64,000 nt of DNA, taken from assembly GCA_003049465.1 (NCBI GenBank), contig PYSS01000140.1, positions 1 to 64,000 of the forward strand, given 5' to 3'. The notes under the pieces were generated by a model. It saw only the letters and a program-made list of their open reading frames with translations, searched no databases and had not been told where the DNA came from. A program made the translations under genes and the position numbers. Of this stretch, positions 1 to 12,109 are shown one piece after another. The stretch comes from Magnaporthiopsis rhizophila (Eukaryota > Ascomycota > Sordariomycetes > Magnaporthales > Magnaporthaceae). Position 1 is the stretch's first letter, and the number at the start of each line of letters is the position of its first letter.

Positions 1-312
1 GGGCATGTTTGTCCTCGTGGTCCCCCGCCCCTCGCCTCATGCTAGAAAGGTGCCGGAGTGAGACAAAGGTGCTGCCAGCACCCAATGGCGGGACGAGGAC
101 GGGGGGTTGTCATTGACGGGTCGCACAACCGGCAGAAACAAGGAAAAAGAAGAAGAAAAAAACCTTTTTCTTTCTCGTGCCACTTTCGAGCCACCGTCCG
201 TCCGCCCTCCGTTTGTCACTTTTGTCTCGGCCCATGGCAGGTGTTCGTGTAGCGATTGAATTGTCCGCTAGTAGTGGCTGCAAAATCGTGCAGATGTCTT
301 GGGAAAGTGCTC

Positions 313-337
313 TTTTTTTTTTTTTTTTTTTTTTTTT
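313..337. repeat. Poly(T) tract
   Basis: An uninterrupted run of about 25 T lies in the intergenic region upstream of the BTB gene. Its length may be imprecise. Confidence 0.7.
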
Positions 338-1451
338 GGCTTTACAGGTACCATGAAAATACGGTGAAATGTGGTTGAGTTGCAGCCATGCAAGTGGAAG
401 TGATGTGGTGACGAAGTCCGGGTGTGGGTGGGAGTTTTTCGCCACCCATGCGGCTGGGCTTTTTCGGCGGTATGCCGCCTAAGGGCCGCTCTCACCGAAC
501 CGCTCGCCTTGTTTCTCACATACGAACGCCTTTCGCAACACCCTAGGTCTGGCGGGAAGAATTCTTCGGTCGGTTGGACAGGGCCCGGCAGCTTTGAACA
601 CCCGTTCTGCCCTGACGGACGAAAAGGGTTCGCGACAGTCCATCGAAGCGTGGCACAAATTCACCCCCAAGTCACCGCCCTTTCCATTTTCGCAAGCGTG
701 AGACCAGGGCTCGTGCTTTTCCGATATGCCGTGCGCGTTACATTGTCGGCTTCCGTCCGTCGAGGCTAAAGACTAGGGGGAGAGCCTACGATGGACTAGT
801 GGATCTTACGGGAAGCGAAACTTTATCTGCAAACGACAGACGATATGGTGACGCTGCGCAATGCTTGCTTGATGTAATTGAATCTCGGTGGCTCGAATGG
901 AGAGCCCGTCCTCTGCCTACCAGCTACCGTACACCTCATTGCCAATGACTCAACTCGATGCTCCGTGGTGACTTGTGGTCGGGGGTTTGCTGGTGGGGCG
1001 GGGGCGGCCGGCTTGGTCATGGCAATGGACGCAATTTGATGGGAGGGATCTCTGTTGGCCTGCGGGCGGTTAGGTCCGCAGCACTGGCGACTTTCCGATT
1101 GAGAGCAGGTCGCGCTAGGCAGGTGGCTGAATGTGGCTGGCTGGCTCTTGCCTGTCTCCACCCAACAACTTATGTTGCGAGAAAGGGCAGGAGCTTTGGA
1201 GACGACCCTACCTGCCTCTACGGTACAAACACCCGACCAGAGCAAAAAGGACGGGCTGGGTTGCCTCCCTAATGTGCCTCAGTGCTGCCGCTGCCTACCT
1301 ACACCATCGGCTGCAGCGGCCTTTCCCTATTTGGAACCACGCATGGGTTTTTCTTTTTCTTCTTCCTCTTTTTTTATCACTGCTCTCCCTCCTCTATTGT
1401 GTTTCCCCTTGTGCGCCATGCATCACGCTAGGCACCTCTTGGGACTTCGGA

Positions 1452-1458
1452 TATAAAT
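1452..1458 (+). promoter_or_regulatory. Candidate TATA box of the BTB gene
   Basis: TATAAAT lies directly downstream of a CT-rich stretch and about 370 nt before the chosen ATG at 1831. A TATA-like box after a pyrimidine tract is common in filamentous ascomycete promoters. Whether transcription starts about 30 nt downstream is inferred. Confidence 0.35.
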
Positions 1459-1830
1459 CGCCCAGACCAGCCTTCTGCACAATCGAATTGGATCGTCGTC
1501 CGCTCCGTTGTTCAATTCCGCAAAACATCACCACCCGACCACCATCCCACGGTTCCCCTCCCAGATTTACCCACACCCCCCATATCCTAGGTCTAGTCTG
1601 GGGCGCACGAGACACTGGATGAGCGCAAGTGACGGGGGTAGATGAGAGAAAGACTGCTGAAAACGAGCAAGACTTGATCCCATCAACCGCGAACAGGAGA
1701 AAGGAAGAAACGCGGGAGGCTTAAGAAAAAAAGAAGAAGAAAAAAAGTGAAACGAACGAAAAGGTAGAAAAGCGCATACGTTAAAGGTTGAGGCTAGACT
1801 GCGACCGCGACCGCAACTGCGACCGCAGTT

Positions 1831-4037
1831 ATGAGGCTGGAAAACAGCTCCACGGAGAGGAGGCGCGGAGAAGCGAGTGGCAGCGGCAGCCGCGACAGCA
1901 GAAGCAGCGACCAGCCCCAGGCTGGCAGCAACGGCGGCAGCACAGACAGGACCGTTGCCGCTGCGACGACGTCGGCGACGGTGGCGACGGGCACGGACAC
2001 GGGCATTGGCACGGGAACTGCGAACAGTCGAGCGATATCGATCAGCAGCAGCAGCAGCCCCAGCCCAGCCCTGGATGCGGAGAATCGAGTGGGCGGCAAC
2101 AGCGGTGGGCGACAAGGCCATGGGCGACAAGGCCCGTCTCCTCCCGCCAGGCCCAGGTCGCTCGGGACGGCGATGCGGGCGCCTGGGGCCCAGGCTCCTG
2201 ACGTGCTCGTGATCGGCCAGATGCCCAGCGACCTCGACGCGAGCCGCAAGGACTCGGTCCTGGACCCCAGAGAAGACCTTTGGCTGACCACGTTTGACGG
2301 GTGAGTTTGTTTGTCTCTCTGTCTGTCTGTCTGCCTCCGCCCTGTCTCGATTTCTCTGGATTCTCGATGCGAGTGCTTTAGCACTGCAACTGCACGGCAA
2401 GCTCTTTGTGGCTCGATTGACTGCATTGCAGCACGCACGCAGGGCACCAACCCCACACACCAGCACAGCACGCATGCGCTTCGCCCGCCCTGCGGTGTGC
2501 GCTGTGCATGACGATGGGCGTGCGTGCTGTGTATGTGGATGGTGTGCCCTGGTCGTTGAATCTAGCATCTGCCTCTCTCCATCCCCTGCGTGCGTGGTGC
2601 CGGCCTCATGCCCACTACCTACTCGGTCAACCCAGCATTTTGCGAGGCTCCGGCTGTCCAAGCCTCCAAGCTAGGCTCCGTTTCTGACATGCAGACTTGG
2701 TTTCATCTTACAGCCGCTATAATTCGACCCTCATCCCCATTCACGTGGGCGTGTATCCTGACGCCAAGACCTTCACCGTCCACAAGGCGCTGCTCGATCG
2801 TGTCGATTTTTTCCGCAAGGCGCTGTCGGGCCATTTCCATGAGACCGAGACGCAGTCCATCAGCCTCCCGGAGGAAGACCCTGCCATTTTCCACCATATC
2901 GTCGCGTTCCTGTATGAGGGGCGATATGAGCCGATCAAGCCCATCGCCTCGGAACTGAGTGAGTTTGCCCGCCTTGCCCATCGGAGACGTGTCATGTCTC
3001 TGCATTGCATGCTAACGGACTCTGCTGCAGTTCCTGATGTCGATAAGGGAAAAGGCAGGGAGCCGGCCGCCGAACAGATGGACACCGACTCGGACTCTGC
3101 CGAGAGCATCCTGAGCAATAGCACCGCCCGGTCCCGTCGGCGGCGCGAGCGGCGGCGCAGGCGCGACGACCGGACCTTCGAGTCTCTGCGCCAAAAGCAC
3201 CCCGGCTTGCACCGGCCGGGCTGCGGCTGCCCTCAGTGTCTGAACGCTGGGGGCTCGCCCTGCTGGAACTGCAACGCCCCGCGCCAGCCTCCCCTTCCCG
3301 GCCCCCCGGCCCACGTCCTCCGAGCCGAGCGCGAGCGGGACCGCCAGCAGCGTATCCGCCGCTACCGCCGCCACGGTGATATCATTCATGTCGCTCCGAA
3401 TGGCCCCCAAAATCCCATAGGCGCCCCGCGCCCCGCCTCACCACCAATGCTCCCCGGAGGGCCCTCGGCCCTTGGCGCCATGCCTGACCCCAGCGACGGC
3501 CGTATCAAAGGCGAGGACATGCGAACGTGGCTGCTGACGTACGAGCTGAACATTGACGTCTACATCTGCGCCAACAAGTACCTCATGGACGACTTGAAGC
3601 GAGCCGTCGCGCGGGCCAGCATTGACATGTTGGAGACGGCCGGCTCCGACGCGGCCCACCCCCGCGTCCTGCAGCTCTGTCGCACGCTTTACGACGGCCT
3701 GGGTACCGATACGGACCCTCTGCTGCGCATGGTGTTTGCTCGTGTCGGCTTTTTACAGCCCGTCTTCAATGCGCGCAGCGCCACGGTCGACGAGACGACG
3801 TGCTTCCTCCTTGCAAACCCTGACATTGTCGCCATCATTCTACGCGAGACGACGAGCCGTCGCGAGGAGGACCTGGGCTGTCGCGGTCTGCCGAGCATGG
3901 AGCGCCAAATCTACTTCGGCGGCGGTCCTGGCGCCCTCACCCCGGGGGACCCGTACGGACATGGCGGGCCCTTCTACCATGGTCGCGCGTATCACAACCA
4001 CCATTTCCACGTGCCTCCGCGCCCGCCACGCTATTAG
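1831..4037 (+). CDS. BTB/POZ-domain protein
   Basis: Predicted CDS join(1831..2300,2714..2958,3031..4037), 573 aa. Exon 1 encodes a low-complexity Ser/Gly/Arg-rich N-terminus. Exon 2 starts in phase and gives a BTB/POZ fold from about residue 158 to 240, with the typical pattern of a scaffold strand, FTVHKALL, FFRKALSG and FLYEGRYEP. A short Cys-rich knot follows (C303, C305, C308, C316, C319) that could bind metal, and then a helical BACK-like region with the motif VYICANKYLMDDLK. Fungal BTB proteins of this type mostly act as protein-interaction modules or Cul3 adaptors, and no specific substrate can be inferred. Intron 1 is long for this window (413 nt). Intron 2 (72 nt) is a multiple of three, has a GCTAAC branch site and would leave the frame open if retained. 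Confidence 0.8.
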
Positions 4038-5063
4038 GATCCCGAGGCGCCATATTTGGTCCCTTCTAGATTCTTGCCTCTTCTTTGTCATCACAGGGCC
4101 GATCAGTGCTCTATTTTCTTCCTCTCGGTTGAGGATACTTTCTATGAATGCTTGCCCCGAAATTTCTCTGCTTTGTTTTTCTTTGTGGAGGGATGCTATG
4201 GCCCACAGGACGCCTTTACTCACTCGTCTTCGGGGGTTGTTTTTTTTTTATTAGCGAAGGATGAACAATAAGATACCTCTCTGCGCTGGATCTTAACACC
4301 ATTTGTTCTCGATTTTCTTGCCTGCCATCCCAGCCCTTGCGAATTGCTCTTTCTATTGTGCTTCGGAAGCGCCTTGATTTTGCCCTAAACCCCGCCTTTC
4401 TTTCCTTGTATGATGCAATTCGACTAAGATTCTCGCCATTTTCTCTAAACAAGACAAATGACGCGTGGTTATGAGTTTACCCAGGACATGATCTCCACGT
4501 CTAGTGTCGGACCTATAAAAATATGTACAATCGTCTCTGTGACCGTGGAGATATGGCCCAGTCTTGTGATTGAGCATGCAACCAAGTACACCCTTCTGTC
4601 GCGAACTCTAATCTTCACACTGGGCATAATAAGCCTGAGAAGTCGGTCTCGCTAAGACTCCTGGCCAACTGAGGTCCTAGATTCCTCTGAGGTGGACGCT
4701 GAAAGAAACGACCAGAGAGCCTTTCGCTCATGAGTGTCTCCCCAGGCCCGGTTTCCCCCTTCTGACTCTCCACCGCCGGAGACCCAATCAGATTAAGCGG
4801 GCTAAATGGAACCTTGCATGATGTTACATCCCGAATACAATCCACCAATGAGCAGAGATAAGAAAGCATCTGGCCATCCCCGCAAACAGGAGGAGAGACG
4901 GACTATTCATTATACGGCAGTGCCGCAGCAGGCGGACCCGCCACCATGAAGGAACTTGGCGGTATACCTTCTTGATAAAGTAAAAGACCGTGAGGTCGGT
5001 TGGTCGTCAGCCCCAAGTCCAGGCAGAAGAAAGAAGACTGGCTGCTGGCACCGAAAACGAGCA
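4038..5063. other. Intergenic region, BTB gene to carboxylesterase
   Basis: The left part is the presumed 3' UTR of the BTB gene (T-rich, about 4040-4460). The right part is the promoter and leader of the esterase. I see no conserved coding segment. Confidence 0.5.
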
Positions 5064-7062
5064 ATGCAGTTGCACAGCACCATCCTCCTCCTCGCCGTCC
5101 TTGCCGGGGCCGCCTTTGTCGGCGCGCAGGACCTCCTGGCCGCCCTCGACTACGGGACCTTCCAGGGGGCCTACTCGGACGAGCACAACATCTCGTACTG
5201 GCAAAAGATACCGTTCGCCGCCCCTCCCGTGGGCGAGAACCGGTTCCGGGGACCGCAGCCGCCGCGGCATGTGGGCCGCCGTGTGTACAACTCGAGTCGG
5301 CGGTTTGACATGTGTCCGCAGCGGGAGGTCAGTAGACTATGGGTTGTGCATTTATCATATATATAACGAACGAGAGAGAATAAAACTGAGAACGGAATGC
5401 ATGGGCCAAGAAAACCAGACCTCGGGCTCCGAAGACTGCCTCTACCTAGGCCTCTACAGCCGCCCCTGGACGCGGAGCCAGCCGCTCCGGCCGGTTGTCG
5501 TGGTCTTTTACGGCGGCGGCTTCGTCCGGGGCTCGGCGTCGTTCGATCCGTCGCCGCCGTCCCTTTACCCGGTGCTCAACATCTCGTCGTCGTCGGCCGA
5601 CCCGGCGGCGGCGGCGGGCTTTGTGGTCGTGTACCCAAACTACCGCACAAACGCGTTCGGTTTCCTGCCGGGCCGCCAGGTCGCCGACGACCACCCGCGC
5701 TCGGACCTCAACCCGGGCCTGCTGGACCAGCGGGCCGCCATCGAGTGGACTAGCCGGTACATTCGGCACTTTGGCGGGGACCCGGACCGGATCACCATTC
5801 AAGGGCGTTTGTGCATCCCGTCTCTCTCTTATTTCTACCTATCCTGCGTGGACAGCCATCTGACTGGCCACCGCAAAACTAGAATCCGCTGGCGGGGGCA
5901 GCGTCGTCGCCCAGGTCATCGCCCAGACGGACCGCGACATAATGGAGCCGCAACCGCCCAGGAAGAAGCCCCTCTTCGTCGCCGCCCTAGCCAGCAGCCC
6001 CTTCTGGCCAAAGACCTACGCCTTCGACAGCCCCGAGGCGCAGTGGATATTCGACACCCTCGCGGAGCGCGTCGGCTGCGGCAAGCCCCCACCACCGTCT
6101 TCTTCTTCTCCTCCTCCTCAGGACGGCAACGACGACGACGACGACGACGACGACGGCCGGCTCGCCTGCCTCAAGAGCGCTGACGTGCAGGCCATCCGCG
6201 CCGCCAGCCTCCACATCGCCGACAGCCACCTGCACAACACGTCGACCTTCACCTGGGCGCCCGTCATCGACGGCCGGTTCCTGCGCCGCCCGCTGAGCAG
6301 CAGCATAGTCGATACCGCCACCACTGCTAGGGAAAGGGAGCCGGAACCACCCGCCGTCTTTGCCATGTACAACACCCACGAGGGCGAGGACTTCATCCGC
6401 CCGCCCGGGTCTATAGTGACGGCGGCAGATTTCAACGCCTGGCTGGCCGGTTTCCTTCCGGGCCTGGACGCCGACGACCTCGCCGCCGTGACCCGCCTGT
6501 ACCCGGAGCGCGGCGGCTCGTCCGAGGCCATCGACCGCTACGGCGATGCTACCACGCGCGCGGGACTCGTCTACCGCGACGTCGTGCTGGCGTGTCCGGC
6601 GTATTGGCTCGCGGGCGCCGCGGGGAGGTGTCGGGGATGGCTTGGGGAGTACTCCATTGCGCCTGCGAAGCACGCCTCTGACGTGTATTGGGTATGTCTT
6701 TTTTTTTTTTTTTCTTTTCTTCTATTCCCCATTTGCGATCTCCACTGATCTATACCTAGGTAGGTACCCAGGTAGCCACATATCCCCAACGTTGAGCTGA
6801 CAAAAGATGGCAGTGGAACGCCCCCAACGCGGCGCACGAAACAGACCGTCACATCTTCTTGGGCTACACGGGTGCCATAGCGTCCTTCATGGCGACGGGC
6901 GACCCCAACGCCAGGAACCTGACCGCCAAGGCGACCGTGCCTGCTCTGGACGCGGGCTACGAGTTCCACGTCCGCGCCGACGGCTTCGGGCGGCTGAAGC
7001 TTTCCCAGCTTCCAGAGCGCTGCGCCTTGTGGAAACGGCTTGCTTCCAAGGTGCCCATGTAA
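5064..7062 (+). CDS. Secreted type-B carboxylesterase
   Basis: Predicted CDS join(5064..5327,5419..5806,5883..6691,6814..7062), 569 aa, the usual size for a fungal type-B carboxylesterase/lipase of the alpha/beta-hydrolase fold. The start gives a clean signal peptide (MQLHSTILLLAVLAGAA, then GAQ), so the enzyme is probably secreted. The EDCLYL motif follows intron 1. Intron 2 splits the nucleophile elbow, and splicing restores GQSAGG with Ser219. The acid is probably Glu384 (NTHEGED) and the His is His481 (KHASDVY). The substrate cannot be read from the sequence. A run of eight Asp (about 301-308), preceded by Ser/Pro repeats, sits in a surface loop and is encoded by a GAC microsatellite. The acceptor at 5418 is the least certain junction. 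Confidence 0.85.
6129..6153. repeat. GAC trinucleotide microsatellite inside the esterase
   Basis: Tandem GAC units encode an uninterrupted poly-aspartate run in exon 3 of the carboxylesterase. Trinucleotide units keep the frame, so length variation would be tolerated. Confidence 0.8.
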
Positions 7063-7391
7063 AAGACAAGAAAGAGGACGCAAGCACGAAACATTGATAT
7101 CAAGTTCCATGTGCACACGAAAGGGACATGCCACGTTAGCTTTATCTACCTAATCAAAACACACCCAGCCTAGGTCCTGGGGTTCCCTCAAGGTTATCTT
7201 GGAGAACCCTAATGCAATTACAACGTCTCGTCATCATTCCCAAGTTCCCATCCAAGCGCTGATAACCAAAGAAAACAAGTAAATAAAAACACCAAAACAC
7301 CATCGCAAACCGACCTATAAAGAAATCAACGCTCTGCAAAGAAAAAAACGGAAGAATAAAAAACGGAATAATCACGACGGAAACCGACAAA
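7063..7391. other. Convergent 3' intergenic region
   Basis: This is the shared 3' flank of the esterase (+) and the KCP-motif gene (-). It is A-rich on the plus strand from about 7260. No coding signal is seen. Confidence 0.5.
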
Positions 7392-9302
7392 TCACTGGTT
7401 GTTCTGGAAATGCTGCATGAACTGGATGGCCTGCTCGATCGGATACCCGATAAAGACCGGGCCCGTAAATAGCATTTGAGGGGCAGCAGCGGCCGGTTGC
7501 CCGGGCTTGGAAATACTCGGAGGGTTTATAAAGGTGGGCCGCGGGGCGCTGCTGTACCCCGGGGCACTAGACTCTGGAGGCGCTTGCTTGGGGAGCACGG
7601 CGGAAGATGGCGCTTGGGGCATTTCGCGATGAGGCGTAAAGCCCACGGCGCTGACGCCGCTAACAGATGGTCGGTGGCTGTCTCGATCCGCTCCTTCCGT
7701 CTTGTTGAAGGGCGACGACATCATGCCCTGAAGTTTCGTGTGGTCAAAGGGACATTTGGACGGGCCGGCTTTGCCCGCTGCCCCTGAGCGCGGAGTTTTG
7801 GGGTCCGACACCGGCGGCATGTGCACGGGCGCGGGGGGCGGAGACACCGGGCGCTCGTCGCCCCCACTGTGCAGCGTTGCGCTGCCGTAGACCGGCACCG
7901 AGATGCCCCAGGGCCGACTCGGAGACTCGCCAACGCGGACCTCCTTGAGGGGCCGGTCAAAGTGATTTTCGCGGCCGTCTTCATCATGGTGGCCATGGCG
8001 GCCGTCCGCATCCATAGCGCGAGGCGCGGGTGAAGCTGGCGTGACTCCCTGCTCGGGCGGGTCGTCTGGCTTGTTGGCGCTGACTTCATGCGCCCAGTCC
8101 TCGACGCGCCGATTCGAGGCCCCGTCGGCGTCCTCCTGGTGCTCCGGGCGTGGCAGCATAGGCTTGTGCAGCTGACTAAGGTCCGCAATCATGCCGGCTA
8201 GGCTGCCGTACTTGGCGTCGAGCTTTCGTATCTGATCCTCGTTGCGCTGGTACCGCTCGATGCAGACCTCGTGACTGCGGGGGATTTCGTGCTTGTGCGT
8301 TTCCACATAACGCGCGACCTCCTCGGGCGAGTGCTGATCCATGAAACGGATAGGGCACTTGGCGGCCGCCGCCGCGCTGGCTGCGCCCTGAGACCCTGCC
8401 TCGTCGATCATGGCTGCGCATATCGGGTCACCTTCGTGATGCGGCGTCGCGTCCTGGTTCTGCACCGGCGCTTCTAGGGCAACGGCGTTCGGGCGACCGC
8501 CGCCCCCGGGCAGCTCCTTGTCCTCGCCCCCAGCAGTAGTGGCAGCCTGGGCCGAGAAGGGACATTTCAGCGGGCCCTTCTTCCCATGGACAGTGAAGTC
8601 CTGCTCCAGGACGGTATCGGATAGCGTGGTCATGTCTGTACTGGAGAGGAGGTTCCTGCTACTCTCAGTGCTGGGCTTGCTCCGATCCGTCATACTAGAA
8701 AGCCTGCTCGCAACCTTCCTCCCTTCACGGATGAAAATGGCGATCTGGGCGTTATCAGAGTTGGAGGCGCGTTTCGGCAACGGCACCAGATGAGTGTTCA
8801 ACAACGCTGGATGGCTGACTTCTGGCGGGAGTTGCAGCTTGGCCAGAGTCTCCGACACGACGGGGATGGCTGGCGCATATTTGTCTGCTAGGTACTGGTA
8901 CTGGAAAGCAACGCCATCACCATTTGTCAGCGGAGCACATTGTTTCGAAGGTGCCTGGCTGTGAAGACGGCGAGGACGGAAGAGGGGTAAAGGGAAGCAA
9001 GGGCAGTGGGAAGAACAAGAAGCGAGTTCAGAAAGTGGTAATGTTGTCTATCTCTGCTGGCGAAGCAGCTCAAGATCTAGAGCTAAAGGTAATCATCATA
9101 AAAGGTCGCTAATTGTTTAGGGGAGAGGCGCGGAGAAATGGGCTGAGCCGGGCGAAGCGACAACAAATCCACCTACCTGCTCATGGGCGTAGCGCAGTTT
9201 GTGCTCCAGGATTGTCTTTCTGTCGATCAGGTTCTGGACCTCATCGGCGAGAGCGTTGAACGACTCGATCAGGGTTTGCGTGAGTTCCTGGCATCCAGTC
9301 AT
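7392..9302 (-). CDS. Uncharacterised protein with three KCP (heme-regulatory-like) motifs
   Basis: Predicted CDS complement(join(7392..8900,9177..9302)), 544 aa. Exon 1 encodes a 42-residue helical, coiled-coil-like segment that begins at the only in-frame ATG. I do not recognise a named family. Three Cys-Pro motifs preceded by Lys are spread along the chain: KCPFSAQ (C155), KCPIRF (C224) and KCPFDH (C425). The second opens a compact helical segment (about 224-290) with a conserved look, containing HSPEEVARYVETHKHEIPR and VCIERYQ. The rest is disordered and rich in Pro, Ser, Asp and His. The KCP[F/I] pattern, and KCPFDH in particular, resembles the heme-responsive motif of yeast Hap1 ([K/R]CP[V/I]DH) and the CP motifs of ALA synthase. 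Heme binding is inference only. There is no signal peptide or membrane segment. Confidence 0.75.
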
Positions 9303-9900
9303 TCCCAGCGTTTTGCGGCGTGTTCTGCCAGTGTATTCATTCGTGATTGGGGAAAAAGGGAAGGAGCTTTTCGGTGGAAGAAATGGCGCCAATCTAGGGA
9401 GAAACTTTGCGCCCAGTCAACCTGTTGCTTCGCACGGACGTTTTGTATATATCAGCTCGATCAAGGTGGAGCGCCCCGCCCCGCTGGAGAGGAACTTCGT
9501 TGCTGGCCCGACGGTGTTCGGTGAGTGCACTGTGTTGTGTCAGCTGAATGCAAGTTCTGGGGCTGTTCCCTGCACTCCTTTCCACAAACAGTAGCTCCGA
9601 GTGTGACGACACCGCGCCGCACATCCAAGCCGGAGCTCCGAGAGCCAACGGAGCTCGGAAACAATGCGGATTTCTTATAGATTCCCAAGTCCGACGACGG
9701 CGACCAACCGAGAGAACAGGACGACCCAAATCAATCTGCAACAAATCCCACGTTTGTATCCGACCACCTAGCTAGCCCTGTCTGCCTGCTGCATTGGGTT
9801 CTAAACTCTAGGGAGAATCAAATATCCAGTCCTCCGTCAAGACCAGTCAACGACGAGCATTGGGACGCCCTCTTAAGAAGAAAAAGAAGCAGTAAGATGC
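9303..9900. other. Promoter region of the KCP-motif gene
   Basis: This segment lies upstream of the minus-strand KCP-motif gene and downstream of the iminopeptidase gene. It holds only short, unconserved open frames. TGTATATATC at about 9444-9453 is a possible TATA-like element. Confidence 0.4.
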
Positions 9901-11426
9901 CTAATCTATGGTGTCGTCTCGTAGCCGTAGCAGCTGGCCCAATATCTCGTCCGACCTGGCGCGAAGGCCGTTGTGATAGATCACGTTGGTCTCAAACACC
10001 CGGGCACCCTTGACCTTGGAGGCCGTCTCCCTGGCGAACCCGTAGTCGACGTACAGGTCCTCGATGTAGCTTGCCGCGTAGAGAGGCACTTGGTTCTTGG
10101 CAAGCCGCTCCTGATCGTACAGCGGGTCCCAGTCGTCGACACGGGCCAGGATGTCAGCTGCTTCCCGCATCCGGATGAGCTCCGGGTACGTTTCAAAGTG
10201 GAGCGGGAATATCATCTCGCCCGAGAAGAAGGGCGGCCGCGACTCGTCGACCGCAAAGGCGGCGGCGGCGTCGCCATCTTTGCCACCAGTGCCCGAGAGC
10301 CATTCGAACCGCTCCAGCCCCGCGCCCACGCGCTGCGCCGCCCACCTGGACGAGCTCCCCGGCCCGTCGCAGTAGATGGCCTCGTGGACGATAGCGTATA
10401 TCGGGGCTATGTCGAACGGGGTGGCCTGCTCGAACTGGACCAGCGTCGGCCGCGTCAGGTATCCGACCTGTTCCAGGTCCGTGGCGGCGCGGAGCAGCGT
10501 GGCGTGCACCGAGTCGAGGCCGCCGTGCGCCCCGAACTGCGAGCCCAGCGTCATGAGGCGCGGAAAGGTGAGCTTGCCGCCCGCGGGGAGCGGGACCGAG
10601 CCGCCCTTGGCCGCCAGGAAGGACGCGAGCCGCGACAGCCGCGCGCCGTCCTCGGGGAACTTTTTGTAGTAGGCCTCGTTGCGCTCGGCGGCCTTGCGGT
10701 ACGTGGCCCGGTACACCTCCTCGGCGCTCCTCCCGACGGGCGCGAGCCCGCCGGTGAGGAAGACCTCGCGCAGGCCCTGCGGGTAGTTGGACATGTACGT
10801 CAGGGCGACGAAGCCGCCAAAGGACTGCCCAAAGAGCGACCACTGGCGCGACTCCTCGGGCGCGGCCTCGGTCAGCGTCTGGCGCACCGCCTCGAGGTCG
10901 CAGACGATGCTGTCCTGTCTGAAGAGCCGGAGGTAGTCCGCCTGCTCCTGCGGGCCGCCCTTGGACTCGAGCAGGGCGGCGGTGACGGGGCTGCTGAGGC
11001 CGGTCCCTCGGTAGTCGAGGTAGAGCACCTGGTAGCCCCTATCGAGCGCCGTCTTGGTGAGGGGCATGTTCTGGGGCTCCTGGTTGCCGAAGCCCGGCCC
11101 GCCCTCGCAGTAGACCATCCACGGCTTGCGGGCGAGCGTTTGCAGGTATTCCAGCGGGGACGGCGGCACGATGGGGCGCTCATATTTGCGGACGCTGCGG
11201 CCAAACAGCTGCAGCGTCTCGGCGGTTGGCCTGCGGTAGTTGAGCGGGACCGAGAAGGATAGCTCTTCCACTAGGTACTGGCCTGCGGCGGCGAGTCGGG
11301 GTTCTGCTGCTTAGCCGACAACCTCGCCCGCTCGTTCGTTCGTTGCCGGCAGACACGGGACTAACCAGGTATCAGGTGGCTCTTGCTGCTCAGCAGCTTC
11401 GCCGGCGGAATCAGGATTTTGGCCAT
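9901..11426 (-). CDS. Proline iminopeptidase-like alpha/beta hydrolase (peptidase family S33)
   Basis: Predicted CDS complement(join(9901..11282,11366..11426)), 480 aa. A short first exon supplies the ATG and splices in phase to give HLIPGQYLVEEL. It is followed by the S33 hallmarks: VPLNY, the oxyanion-hole region EGGPGFG (about 80-86), DYRGTGLS, and the nucleophile elbow GQSFGG with Ser174. A helical cap follows, and the likely catalytic His is at about 457 (IYHNGLR). Prolyl iminopeptidases release N-terminal proline from peptides in the cytosol. Length and motifs fit fungal members. The protein lacks a signal peptide. The substrate is assigned only at family level. Confidence 0.85.
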
Positions 11427-12109
11427 AGCTGGGCGCTCACTGCGGGCTGGGGCGATTTACTAAGGTAGGTACCGAGAAAGCGATGCGAAAGTATCAGGCA
11501 CCTGGTGCGTCAACCTAGCTTGTCCCGTCCTAGAATAGAGTTACATCCTGCCGGGTGGGGTTTGGAGAGAGCCTGACCCCCGCCGAATGCCGAGTCCCGA
11601 AGTTGGGCTCAAAGCCCGGCGCCGGACAATTTTCCTGGCAGGCGGCGCTGCGCCCATAGCTGTTACGTGTGCCTAGGTATCTATCCATTGGCAGATCTAA
11701 GGTTCCATACCCCTAATCGTGCAAACGCCACGATGATACGTATTTTACATTAGCTTCTAGGAGCCACATGGCCAACGTGTTTGCTGGCTCACTCAACCGC
11801 CACCTCGGTGGTCTAGTCAATATTTGGAAACATCGACAAGGAAACAACAGGCCAACAGAATAAAGTCTAGATGCTTGTCTATCATCCTCTACCGTGAAAC
11901 AGATAACAAAGAGGGTAAATACCCAAAAAGTGCAGATGGCTCCCCAACGCCGTTGCATGCAGGATCCCCTATAAATAACCCATGTATAAAAGAGGGAGAA
12001 AAGAAAAGTAGAGTACCCAAATCGAATCCGCTCCTACAATCATGCCCCACCTTCCTCCTTCCTCCTCCTTCCAAGTCCCCTGGTAGAGTGGACATGGCCT
12101 AGGTATCTT
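11427..12109. other. Intergenic region, iminopeptidase to TVP38
   Basis: The region contains the iminopeptidase promoter and the TVP38 3' flank. It carries two copies of a CCTAGGTA element (11672-11679 and 12098-12105). No gene is supported. Confidence 0.5.

Larger units (their letters stand above)
1..1830. other. Intergenic region upstream of the BTB gene
   Basis: No gene is supported here. Short open frames on both strands overlap each other and match no recognised family. The stretch holds a 25-T run at 313-337. A pyrimidine-rich segment around 1345-1420 is followed by a TATA-like box at 1452-1458, probably the promoter and leader of the BTB gene that starts at 1831. Confidence 0.6.

Noticed and set aside
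1567..2661. 364-codon minus-strand frame overlapping BTB exon 1 and intron 1
   Set aside because: Low-complexity Arg/Ala/Ser composition without a domain. BTB exon 1 splices in phase into a clear BTB domain on the plus strand.
5391..5418. Alternative acceptor at 5390 for carboxylesterase intron 1
   Set aside because: It would break the frame into EDCLYL. The acceptor at 5418 keeps phase 0 and the family motif.
9973..11262. 429-codon open frame on the plus strand opposite the iminopeptidase
   Set aside because: Arg/Gly/Ala-rich composition typical of an antisense shadow. The minus strand carries the full S33 motif set.
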